From Antarctobacter heliothermus (GTDB lineage Bacteria; Pseudomonadota; Alphaproteobacteria; Rhodobacterales; Rhodobacteraceae), in the NCBI RefSeq assembly GCF_002237555.1, contig NZ_CP022540.1, forward strand, positions 4,531,001 through 4,595,000: 64,000 nt of DNA, in the 5' to 3' direction. Below, piece by piece: positions 26,488-33,288 of the stretch. The translations under genes and the position numbers were made by a program. Numbering within the stretch: position 1 is the stretch's first letter; the number at the start of each line of letters is the position of its first letter. The notes beneath the pieces are model-generated. The model saw only the letters and a program-made list of their open reading frames with translations, was not told the DNA's origin and did not search any database.

Positions 26488-28290
26488 ATGACAATCAACG
26501 AGGTTGCCGCAGGCGAAAGCCGTGCGCGGCTGGAGGAGAACCTTGATCGAGTGGAAGAGCTGAGCAAGCGACTCGTTTCCGCTCTGACCCGCCGCCATCC
26601 AACGCCACAGGCGCTGAGCGGGCCCGACAGCGCACTGTATGCCAAGGCCGCGCAGGCCTATGCACAGGAATGGGTCAACAATCCCGCCAAACTGATCGAA
26701 CAACAGGTCAGCTTTTGGGGCAAGACCGTCACCACCTTTGTCGAGGCGCAGCAACAACTGGCCCGCGGCAAGTTGGAAGCGCCAGAAGATCCGGGGCCCA
26801 GCGACAAACGCTTCAAGAACCCGCTCTGGGACAGTCACCCCTACTTCAACTACGTCAAGCAACAGTATCTCATCAACGCCGATGCCATCCATCAGGCCGT
26901 CGACACGATCGAGGATATGGACGAAAAGGAAAAGCGTCGACTGCGGTATTTCAGCCAGCAGATCGTTGACATGTTCGCGCCGACAAACTTTCTGGCCACC
27001 AACCCCGATGCGCTGATGAAAGCGGTCGAGACCGAGGGCGAAAGCCTTGTGCGCGGGCTGGAAAACCTTGTCGCCGACCTAGAGGCCAACAACGGTGAAC
27101 TGGTTGTGCGTCTGGCCGATGAGAGCGCCTTTGAGATTGGCGAGAACATCGCCACGGCCCAAGGCGAAGTGATCTATCGCAACCGCATGATGGAAGTGAT
27201 CCAGTATAACCCCACCACCGAGCAGGTTCAGGAAACACCGGTGGTGTTGTTCCCTCCCTGGATCAACAAGTTTTACATTCTCGACCTCAAACCCCAGAAC
27301 AGCATGATCCGCTGGGTTGTCGATCAGGGGTACACTCTTTTTGTTGTCAGCTGGATCAACCCCGACGCCAAGTATCGCGATGTCGGGTTGGAGGCCTATG
27401 TCGAAGAGGGGTTCCTGAAGGCGATCGAGATTGCCAAAGATGTTTGCGACGTCCCCAAGGTGAATGCCGTTGGCTACTGCATCGCCGGTACGACGCTGTG
27501 CCTGACGTTGTCTTTGATGAAAAAGCGCGGCGACAAATCCGTGCGGTCCGCCACTTTCTTCACCGCCCTCACCGACTTCAGCGATCAGGGTGAATTCACG
27601 CCGTTTCTGCAAGATGATTTTGCCGACGGGATCGAAGAAGAGATCAATCAAGAAGGTCTCTTGCCATCCTTCATCATGGCGCGCACCTTTTCGTTTCTGC
27701 GCTCCAACGACCTGATCTATGGACCTGCGATCAGGTCCTACATGATGGGTGAAACGCCACCTGCCTTTGACCTGCTGTACTGGAATGGTGACGGCGCCAA
27801 CCTGCCCGGTCTGATGTTCACCCAGTATCTGCGCGGTCTGTGCCAGCGCAATGAATTTGCCAAAGGCACGTTCGAGATGTTCGGAGAAAAACTGAGCGTC
27901 AAAGATGTGGATGTTCCGGTGATGTCCATCGCGGCAGAGTCCGACCACATCGCCGCTGCGCGTGACGTATACCGGGGTGTGCAGCTGATGGGGTCGCGTT
28001 CCAAGCAGTTTGTCATGGGGCAGTCAGGACACATCGCCGGCATCGTCAACCCGCCGTCCAAGGGCAAGTACGGACATTTTGTCCACGACGACATGAGCCT
28101 GGATTTCGATGCCTGGAAGAAGGCCGCCGATTTTCAAGAAGGGTCATGGTGGCCGCACTGGGAAGACTGGTTGAAGAAGCGATCCGGCAAGAAAGTACCC
28201 GCCCGCATTCCGGGTGATTCGGCCTATGAACCGCTCTGCCCTGCCCCCGGCACCTATGTAAAGATCAAGGCAGCAAAACAAATTCAATAG
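26488..28290 (+). CDS. phaC: Class I poly(R)-hydroxyalkanoic acid synthase
   Basis: A 600-residue PHA synthase that polymerises 3-hydroxyacyl-CoA on the granule surface. The lipase-like box is GYCIAGTTL, with catalytic Cys331. Asp486 in AAESDHIA and His515 in GQSGHIAGIVNPP complete the triad. FFPPWINKFYILDLKPQNSM-like residues 255-275 and the N-terminal FWGKTV segment fit class I. The ribosome site GGGGGA lies nine bases ahead of the ATG. It is divergent from phaZ and precedes two phasin genes; the usual phaR does not follow. Confidence 0.97.
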   Translation: MTINEVAAGESRARLEENLDRVEELSKRLVSALTRRHPTPQALSGPDSALYAKAAQAYAQEWVNNPAKLIEQQVSFWGKTVTTFVEAQQQLARGKLEAPEDPGPSDKRFKNPLWDSHPYFNYVKQQYLINADAIHQAVDTIEDMDEKEKRRLRYFSQQIVDMFAPTNFLATNPDALMKAVETEGESLVRGLENLVADLEANNGELVVRLADESAFEIGENIATAQGEVIYRNRMMEVIQYNPTTEQVQETPVVLFPPWINKFYILDLKPQNSMIRWVVDQGYTLFVVSWINPDAKYRDVGLEAYVEEGFLKAIEIAKDVCDVPKVNAVGYCIAGTTLCLTLSLMKKRGDKSVRSATFFTALTDFSDQGEFTPFLQDDFADGIEEEINQEGLLPSFIMARTFSFLRSNDLIYGPAIRSYMMGETPPAFDLLYWNGDGANLPGLMFTQYLRGLCQRNEFAKGTFEMFGEKLSVKDVDVPVMSIAAESDHIAAARDVYRGVQLMGSRSKQFVMGQSGHIAGIVNPPSKGKYGHFVHDDMSLDFDAWKKAADFQEGSWWPHWEDWLKKRSGKKVPARIPGDSAYEPLCPAPGTYVKIKAAKQIQ

Positions 28291-28305
28291 CTTGCAGGCC
28301 ACATG

Positions 28306-28316
28306 CTGCGACGCAG
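28306..28316 (+). promoter_or_regulatory. Upstream PhaR-type half operator CTGC-N3-GCAG
   Basis: CTGCGACGCAG is a copy of the CTGC-N3-GCAG form recognised by the PHA regulator PhaR in Paracoccus, located 27 bp upstream of the main operator in front of phasin 1. It may strengthen repression. Confidence 0.5.
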
Positions 28317-28324
28317 AATTTCAC

Positions 28325-28353
28325 TTGAAATGCTGCGCCGCAGCATGCATATT
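28325..28353 (+). promoter_or_regulatory. Phasin 1 promoter with PhaR-type operator
   Basis: TTGAAA (-35-like) at 28325 and CATATT (-10-like) at 28348 flank a 17-bp spacer filled by the palindrome ATGCTGCGCCGCAGCAT (28330-28346), whose core CTGC-N3-GCAG is the PhaR-type site. A repressor there would block RNA polymerase. The start codon lies 60 bp downstream. An almost identical arrangement precedes phasin 2. Confidence 0.65.
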
Positions 28354-28412
28354 CATGTCAGCTGCTAACGCCGGGGCGGGCCCGGATGAGCAAGAGACAA
28401 GGATTGATCACA

Positions 28413-28862
28413 ATGGCACAGACCCAGGACTTCACAGCGATGATGAAAGACATGATGGGCGCATTCCCCGTCGACACGAAAGCCATGGAAGGCGCGTTCA
28501 AGACCACCGCAACCATGAACGAAAAGCTGTCCGCCGTCGCACTGGAAGCTGCCGAAAAGTCGACCGAACTGTCGGCAAACTGGACCAAAGGCACTCTGTC
28601 CAAGCTGGCAGACATGTCCAAAGCCAAATCCGAGCCGGCTGATTACGCCAAGGCCGTGACCGATTTTGCATCGGCTCAGGCCGAAGTTGCCGCCGAGAAC
28701 ATGGCCTCGTTCGCCGAGATCGCCAAGAAGGTCCAGATGGACACCGTCGAGCTGCTGATGGCTGCTGGCAAGGACTTCTCCGAAGATGCCTCCGCCGCCG
28801 TGAAAAAAGCCACCGATGAGATGACCGCGACCGCCAAGAAGGCAACCGCCACGGCCAAGTAA
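28413..28862 (+). CDS. phaP: Phasin family protein, copy 1
   Basis: A 149-residue, helical, Ala/Lys-rich granule-coating protein. It has the phasin-type amphipathic middle, KSTELSANWTKGTLSKLADM and ASFAEIAKKVQMDTVELLM, and a Lys-Ala-Thr tail. Phasins bind PHA granule surfaces and control granule size. ATG 28413 follows AAGGA. The protein is about 77 percent identical to the next gene's product by my count (34 differences in 149). It is preceded by a PhaR-type operator and followed by a three-hairpin 3' region. Confidence 0.93.
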   Translation: MAQTQDFTAMMKDMMGAFPVDTKAMEGAFKTTATMNEKLSAVALEAAEKSTELSANWTKGTLSKLADMSKAKSEPADYAKAVTDFASAQAEVAAENMASFAEIAKKVQMDTVELLMAAGKDFSEDASAAVKKATDEMTATAKKATATAK

Positions 28863-28885
28863 TTTCGGTTTCGACCGAAACGGAA

Positions 28886-28917
28886 ATTGCGCCCTCTCCT
28901 CCCAATCGAGGCGCAAT
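28886..28917 (+). ncRNA. 3'-UTR hairpin with anti-Shine-Dalgarno loop (phasin 1)
   Basis: ATTGCGCC pairs perfectly with GGCGCAAT around a 16-base loop that contains CTCTCCTCCC, complementary to ribosome binding sites. It lies between a hairpin after the stop codon and the terminator. The same ten bases recur in the equivalent hairpin after phasin 2. Loops of this type are known from alphaproteobacterial sRNAs (cuckoo/CcsR/ar14-like families), from memory; a processed 3'-UTR sRNA is possible. Confidence 0.5.
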
Positions 28918-28922
28918 GTCCT

Positions 28923-28953
28923 GGGGCAGGATCTTCGGATCCTGCCCCTTTTT
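28923..28953 (+). terminator. Terminator after phasin 1
   Basis: GGGGCAGGATC pairs perfectly with GATCCTGCCCC around a TTCG tetraloop and is followed by five T. It is a textbook intrinsic terminator. Its stem is repeated base for base after phasin 2. Confidence 0.93.
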
Positions 28954-29033
28954 GTTGGCTTGTGCCCATGCGTGGACCAACGGAAATCCGACGGAAATTC
29001 TGTTGACTCTTTGACGCACCGCCGAGGTTTCTC

Positions 29034-29062
29034 TTGAAATGCTGCACTGCAGCATACATGTA
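29034..29062 (+). promoter_or_regulatory. Phasin 2 promoter with PhaR-type operator
   Basis: TTGAAA at 29034 is followed directly by ATGCTGCACTGCAGCAT (29039-29055), a CTGC-N3-GCAG palindrome like that of phasin 1. The -10 hexamer is weak (CATGTA or a neighbour one or two bases on). A TTGACT/TTGACG further upstream could be an alternative -35. Repressor binding would cover the promoter. Confidence 0.6.
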
Positions 29063-29113
29063 TTCCTCAGTACAAAACGCCGCCCCGGCATCACAGAGAC
29101 AAGGACCTGACAA

Positions 29114-29563
29114 ATGACCAAGAACGATGATTTCGCCGCCATGATGAAAGACATGATGGGTGCATTCCCGATGGACACCAAAGCCATGGATGATGCGTTC
29201 AAAACAACCGCAACGCTGAGCGAAAAGCTGTCCAGCGTCGCGCTGGACGCTGCCAAGAAGTCGACCGAACTGTCGGCAAACTGGACCAAGGACACGCTGG
29301 CCAAGATGGCCGACATGTCCAAAGCCAAGGCAGAGCCTGCCGACTACGCCAAGGCGCTGTCCGACTTTGCAACCGCTCAGGCCGAGATCGCGTCCGCTAA
29401 CGCGACCACCTTTGCCGAGATCGCCAAAAAGGTTCAGGCCGACACCGTCGAACTGCTGATGGCCGCTGGCAAAGATTACTCGCAGGACGCGTCCGCTGCC
29501 GTCAAGAAAGCGACAGGCGACGTGACAGCGACCGCCAAGAAGGCGACCTCGGCCGCCAAATAA
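29114..29563 (+). CDS. phaP: Phasin family protein, copy 2
   Basis: A 149-residue phasin paralogue with the same layout as copy 1: MMKDMMGAFPMDTKAMDDAF, KSTELSANWTKDTLAKMADM and the Ala-Thr-Lys tail. It should bind PHA granules. The whole unit, operator plus gene plus three hairpins, looks like a tandem duplication of copy 1, with divergence spread over the protein. The next gene is on the opposite strand, so phaR does not follow as in many relatives. The start is ATG 29114 after AAGGA. Confidence 0.93.
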   Translation: MTKNDDFAAMMKDMMGAFPMDTKAMDDAFKTTATLSEKLSSVALDAAKKSTELSANWTKDTLAKMADMSKAKAEPADYAKALSDFATAQAEIASANATTFAEIAKKVQADTVELLMAAGKDYSQDASAAVKKATGDVTATAKKATSAAK

Positions 29564-29578
29564 TCCGTCCACGGATTA
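29561..29578 (+). repeat. Stop-codon hairpin of phasin 2
   Basis: TAATCCG and CGGATTA form a perfect 7-bp stem with loop TCCA. The left arm contains the phasin 2 stop codon. It is the first of three hairpins in the 3' region; phasin 1 has a different hairpin (TTTCGGT/ACCGAAA) in the same place. Confidence 0.6.
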
Positions 29579-29585
29579 AACGACA

Positions 29586-29617
29586 GTTGCGCTCTCTCCT
29601 CCCGAACAGGGCGCAAT
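29586..29617 (+). ncRNA. 3'-UTR hairpin with anti-Shine-Dalgarno loop (phasin 2)
   Basis: GTTGCGCT pairs with GGCGCAAT, using two G-T wobbles, around a loop with CTCTCCTCCC, identical to that of the phasin 1 hairpin. The stem is kept although its bases changed, which argues for a selected RNA structure. Confidence 0.5.
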
Positions 29618-29620
29618 GAA

Positions 29621-29653
29621 ACGGGGCAGGATCTTCGGATCCTGCCCCGTTTT
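29621..29653 (+). terminator. Terminator after phasin 2
   Basis: ACGGGGCAGGATC pairs with GATCCTGCCCCGT around TTCG, followed by three or four T. The inner 11-bp stem is identical to the phasin 1 terminator. Confidence 0.9.
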
Positions 29654-29692
29654 CGTATTCAACCTGCGACTTTGCCGAACGGTTTCGACAGC

Positions 29693-30541
29693 CTACTGGC
29701 AGCCTCCGGTCACATAACGTCCCACCGCCTCATACAACTCATATGAGACCAGACCATCGAGCGGCCCTGCATAGCCACCCGCGTTGCGGAAATATTCTTG
29801 CCAAGTGTATGGGTCCAACCGAACAGCCGTCATAAGGTCTGCCACGATCTCTGTATCGGGCACAGACTGCCCACATCGGACGTAGGCGCGACTCCACAAA
29901 CCCCAGGTCACGTCGTCCACAGAGGCCTCCGGGTGCGCGATCACGCGAGAGCAGCCAACCGCACGTTCCTGCAAGTCAGATGCATTGCCACATACGTCGC
30001 GCACATGATCCAGATCCCAGGGGTCCATCCCCGCCCCACCGTGGCCAGCGTCGGCCGCTCCGCCATAGTTGGTGGCCCAGGACGTGATCTGATCGCCGCA
30101 AAAGCCCAGATCAACTGCAAACACCAATCCCTCTTGATCGGAGTATCTGAGGTTGGTCCAGATAAGATCCCCGTACAGTTGATGATTGCGGCCCGCGTGA
30201 TCGGGATAGACGCCATAGTCGCAGCGACGCCAGTTGCCGCTGGGGTCAGGATCCCATCCGATCCAATATCCGCTGAACGGAGTCTGCCCCCGGATGATTG
30301 GGTTGTTCGGATCCAACATCACATAGACGGCGTCCGGATCGACATAGAGCGACACGCGCAAAGACCTGATATCGAGGCGCGCATATGCGGTTCCTGTCTG
30401 ATCAACGACATCTCCGACAATCTCGACATCGCCAAGGTAGGTGCCGTCTGCGTCATAAAGAGGGTCAACCCCGTCGGCTGTGGCAGGGCTGGCACAGACC
30501 AGCACCACCGCGATCGCGGCGTTTCGTAAAAAGCGCATCAT
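29693..30541 (-). CDS. Secreted hypothetical protein with C-terminal repeat-like region
   Basis: A 282-residue protein with a signal peptide (cut near residue 22 after SPATA). The body has no recognised domain: an Asp-rich start, VYVMLDPNNPIIRGQTPFSG, and paired cysteines. The C-terminal third resembles a TPR-like stretch (CGNASDLQERAVGCSRVI) and a peptidoglycan-binding-like end (GGYAGPLDGLVSYELYEAVG). It is probably periplasmic. The ATG 30541 follows AGGAAA. It stands where phaR would usually lie, convergent with the phasin genes. No function is claimed. Confidence 0.7.
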   Translation of the reverse strand: MMRFLRNAAIAVVLVCASPATADGVDPLYDADGTYLGDVEIVGDVVDQTGTAYARLDIRSLRVSLYVDPDAVYVMLDPNNPIIRGQTPFSGYWIGWDPDPSGNWRRCDYGVYPDHAGRNHQLYGDLIWTNLRYSDQEGLVFAVDLGFCGDQITSWATNYGGAADAGHGGAGMDPWDLDHVRDVCGNASDLQERAVGCSRVIAHPEASVDDVTWGLWSRAYVRCGQSVPDTEIVADLMTAVRLDPYTWQEYFRNAGGYAGPLDGLVSYELYEAVGRYVTGGCQ

Positions 30542-30638
30542 GGGTTTCCTATCAACTAGAGCGTTTGAAATGACCTCTTCGCCGGGCTCGCCATTGCTGA
30601 CGAGCCCCGGACAAGTCAGTTGCTTTAAGATGCGCGTG

Positions 30639-30905
30639 CTACTCGTCGCGCAGCTCGGCGCTTTCTGGGCAGTCATTGCCACTGTCGTAAGTCGGCAGGA
30701 TGATGACGTAGGCATAGTCGCCTGAGCCACTGCCATCCGGGTTGGGGATGGCATAGGACATCCCCCATTGGGTCTCTGGCAGTCCCCTGCTGCCGCCGTC
30801 GGCGCCGGTAAACGCGCCCGAAGAGTTGTACCAGCAGGTCAGCGGACCTGCGGAGGCGGCAGAGGCACACAGGCTACAAACAAGCGCAATAACAATTGAA
30901 CGCAT
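30639..30905 (-). CDS. Small secreted hypothetical protein, 88 residues
   Basis: An 88-residue exported protein: signal peptide MRSIVIALVCSLCASAASA, then a Gly/Ser/Asp-rich mature part with two cysteines (LTCWYNSSG and GNDCPES). No family recognised. The start ATG 30905 is preceded by AAGGA. It lies 97 bp upstream of the larger secreted protein on the same strand, so the pair may be an operon with a shared role at the cell surface, which is inference. Confidence 0.65.
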   Translation of the reverse strand: MRSIVIALVCSLCASAASAGPLTCWYNSSGAFTGADGGSRGLPETQWGMSYAIPNPDGSGSGDYAYVIILPTYDSGNDCPESAELRDE

Positions 30906-31217
30906 CAGATATCCTTTCAAACTGTCAGTTCTGAAAAAACAGAGCAGGCAGACAACCGATGACAGATCAGTTGACCCGCCAACCAGTTTCCCGCCCCAAC
31001 GTCAGCGCGCAACGATATTGTGTGAATGGTGATGCGTTTTTGCGATAATACAATCTATGCGATGCCACCATAGATTGGAGTCCACCTGTGCGCGCGCTAC
31101 GATCCTGATCGTCGACTACAGCGGACGGTGTCTTCTTGATATCGGGATCAGCGCGCTGCGCTCCCTATCCGCGTATTATTGTGTCCCGAACCCGGCTGGG
31201 TTCGGGACACAAATGTC
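30906..31217. other. Gap between secreted protein gene and CoA transferase
   Basis: About 310 bp with no confident gene. The part from 30905 to 31070 is AT-rich and probably holds the promoter of the secreted pair. The end near 31179 holds the terminator of the CoA-transferase genes. Confidence 0.5.
31179..31212 (-). terminator. Inverted repeat downstream of scoB
   Basis: TTGTGTCCCGAACCC pairs perfectly with GGGTTCGGGACACAA around loop GGCT, a 15-bp stem, six bases after the scoB stop codon. The following minus-strand sequence is AT-rich rather than a pure T-run, so the efficiency is uncertain. Confidence 0.6.
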
Positions 31218-31841
31218 TCAGACGATGGTCGCCTGCGTCGCGGCGTGCAGTTCGTCTTCGGTCACGCCATCGGCGGTCTCGACGATCTTCAGGCCGCCCT
31301 CAACCACGTCCAGCACGCCAAGGTTGGTGATGATCCGGTCCACCACGCCAGTGCCGGTCAGCGGCAGGGTGCAGGCTTTGAGCACCTTGCTGTCGCCGTG
31401 CTTGTTGGTGTGATCCATGACCACGATGACCTTGCCGACACCGGCAACCAGATCCATCGCACCGCCCATGCCTTTGACCAGCTTGCCGGGGATCATCCAG
31501 TTCGCTAGATCGCCGTTTTCGGCCACTTCCATCGCGCCAAGGATCGCCGCCGCGATCTTGCCGCCGCGGATCATGCCAAACGACATGGCGCTGTCAAAAT
31601 AGGACGTGCGCGCCAGTTCTGTGATCGTCTGTTTACCCGCATTGATCAGGTCGGGGTCTTCATCGCCTTCGAACGGAAACGGCCCCATGCCCAACATGCC
31701 GTTTTCCGACTGCAGGGTGATGTCCTTGTCACCGACATAGTTGGCCACCAGCGTCGGAATCCCGATGCCAAGGTTCACATACATGCCGTCTTCGAGTTCT
31801 TGTGCGGCACGCGCCGCCATCTGGTTCCGATCCCAGGGCAT
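31218..31841 (-). CDS. scoB: 3-oxoacid CoA-transferase subunit B
   Basis: A 207-residue beta subunit of a two-subunit family I CoA transferase (succinyl-CoA:acetoacetate type). The catalytic glutamate loop is [11 protein letters not shown], and [12 protein letters not shown] and [10 protein letters not shown] are family marks. With subunit A it moves CoA between succinyl-CoA and acetoacetate, feeding ketone-body or PHA breakdown products into central metabolism. Its ATG overlaps the subunit A stop by one base. A 15-bp inverted repeat lies just after the stop. Confidence 0.9.
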   Translation of the reverse strand: MPWDRNQMAARAAQELEDGMYVNLGIGIPTLVANYVGDKDITLQSENGMLGMGPFPFEGDEDPDLINAGKQTITELARTSYFDSAMSFGMIRGGKIAAAILGAMEVAENGDLANWMIPGKLVKGMGGAMDLVAGVGKVIVVMDHTNKHGDSKVLKACTLPLTGTGVVDRIITNLGVLDVVEGGLKIVETADGVTEDELHAATQATIV

Positions 31842-32545
31842 TATGCTTCCTCCCGCTTGCGCACGGTCCGCTGTTCGATCCGTTTTTCGTGATCCCCCTG
31901 AATGATCCGGTGAACATAGATCCCCGGCAGGTGGATGTGGTCGGGATCAAGTGAGCCGCGCTCGACGATCTCTTCGACTTCGACGACGCAGACCTTGCCG
32001 CACATGGCCGCCGGCGGGTTGAAGTTGCGGGCTGTCTTGCGGAACACAAGGTTGCCGGTGTCGTCGGCCTTCCAGGCTTTGACGATGGCGAGATCGGCAA
32101 AGATGCCTTCTTCGAGGATGTAATCCTCCCCGTTGAAGGTTTTGACTTCCTTGCCTTCGGCGATTTGAGTGCCAACGCCGGTCTTGGTATAAAAGCCCGG
32201 GATGCCGCACCCTGCAGCGCGCATCCGCTCGGCCAGCGTGCCCTGCGGGTTGAACTCCAGCTCCAGTTCCCCTGACAGGTACTGGCGCATAAATTCGGCG
32301 TTCTCACCAACATAAGAAGACATCATCTTCTTGACCTGCTTCGTCTCAAGCAGCTTGCCCAGGCCGAAACTGTCGACCCCGGCGTTGTTCGACGCGACGG
32401 TCAGGTCCTTGACGCCGCTTTCGACCAGCGCGTCGATCAGCAATTCCGGAATGCCGCAAAGGCCAAAGCCGCCCGAAGCGATGAGCATGCCGTCAAACAG
32501 CACCCCATCCAATGCCTCGGCGGCCGTGCCGTAGACCTTTTTCAT
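31841..32545 (-). CDS. scoA: 3-oxoacid CoA-transferase subunit A
   Basis: A 234-residue alpha subunit. The CoA-binding motif region is [15 protein letters not shown], followed by [15 protein letters not shown] and [19 protein letters not shown]. The enzyme pairs with subunit B encoded next. PHA degradation by PhaZ yields 3-hydroxybutyrate, which a dehydrogenase would turn to acetoacetate, its natural substrate; the phaZ gene is 5 kb away. The start ATG 32545 has its ribosome site AGGGGAG inside an 11-bp inverted repeat. Confidence 0.9.
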   Translation of the reverse strand: MKKVYGTAAEALDGVLFDGMLIASGGFGLCGIPELLIDALVESGVKDLTVASNNAGVDSFGLGKLLETKQVKKMMSSYVGENAEFMRQYLSGELELEFNPQGTLAERMRAAGCGIPGFYTKTGVGTQIAEGKEVKTFNGEDYILEEGIFADLAIVKAWKADDTGNLVFRKTARNFNPPAAMCGKVCVVEVEEIVERGSLDPDHIHLPGIYVHRIIQGDHEKRIEQRTVRKREEA

Positions 32546-32547
32546 AG

Positions 32548-32581
32548 AAAACTCCCCTATTTTCTGGATCAGGGGAGTTTT
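32548..32581 (-). promoter_or_regulatory. Hairpin sequestering the scoA ribosome site
   Basis: AAAACTCCCCT and AGGGGAGTTTT form a perfect 11-bp inverted repeat with a 12-base loop. The repeat ends two bases before the scoA start codon. In the mRNA the 3' arm contains the ribosome site, so the hairpin would hide it, and the arm ends in four U like a terminator. It may instead be an operator for a dimeric regulator. Confidence 0.55.
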
Positions 32582-32632
32582 CGCCGCCCCGCAGCGAGAT
32601 GTCAACGGACCTCCGGAATGAGAGCGCTCACA

Positions 32633-33199
32633 TCAGATCAATCGCACCTGCGTGCCAATCGGCGTGATCTCGAACAATTCGGCGATCTTTTCATTGTACA
32701 GCCCGATGCACCCGTCCGAAGACGGACGACCGATCTTGCGCGTGTCATGAGTGCCGTGGATCAGATAGGCGGGCCAATCGAAATACAGCGCGTGGGTGCC
32801 CAGCGGATTGTCCGGTGCGCCGCCTTCGACGGGCCGCCAATCGGGGAACCGCTCCATTTGCGAGGCGGTCGGCGTCCACGATGGGCCCACCTTCTTGCGC
32901 ACGATCTTGGTATAACCGCGTTTGGTCAACTCATCCGTCTTGGGCACAGATGTCGGATAGACGCGATAATCGCTGCCATCGGCGTTCCAGTAGTGCAACG
33001 CGCGGCTAGTGGTGTCGCAGACGATACAGCCCACGCCCAATTCATCAAAATGGTCCTGCCAGTCCTGACTAGCGAAGCTGGACACATTCCGGCGGGCGCC
33101 GGCCAATTCGGGACGTTCTTGCGCACGCACTTGCGCCGGAACGATCAGCGCCGCTGCCCCCGCAATCAGCAGGTCGCGCCTGGAAAATCTTCCTGTCAT
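32633..33199 (-). CDS. L,D-transpeptidase (YkuD) with Tat-type signal
   Basis: A 188-residue periplasmic L,D-transpeptidase. The N-terminus MTGRFSRRDLLIAGAAALIV has a twin-arginine signal, cut near QVRA. The catalytic motif is HGT...SDGCIGL with nucleophile Cys164, and WPAYLIHGTHDTRKIG precedes it. Such enzymes make 3-3 cross-links or attach lipoproteins to peptidoglycan. Alone on the minus strand between scoA and topA; the upstream ATG at 33256 is less likely because the Tat motif would be too far inside. Confidence 0.9.
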   Translation of the reverse strand: MTGRFSRRDLLIAGAAALIVPAQVRAQERPELAGARRNVSSFASQDWQDHFDELGVGCIVCDTTSRALHYWNADGSDYRVYPTSVPKTDELTKRGYTKIVRKKVGPSWTPTASQMERFPDWRPVEGGAPDNPLGTHALYFDWPAYLIHGTHDTRKIGRPSSDGCIGLYNEKIAELFEITPIGTQVRLI

Positions 33200-33288
33200 G
33201 ATGCCCTCTTTGCCTGTTTCAGGCGAAAGATACATATTGCTGCGGCGCGGCACCAATCACATGTTATTTACAGGATGTGTTCGGAAAG

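Noticed and set aside
28291..29692. A phaR gene hidden in the phasin region
   Set aside because: No open frame with the PhaR N-terminal DNA-binding pattern is present between phaC and 29.7 kb.
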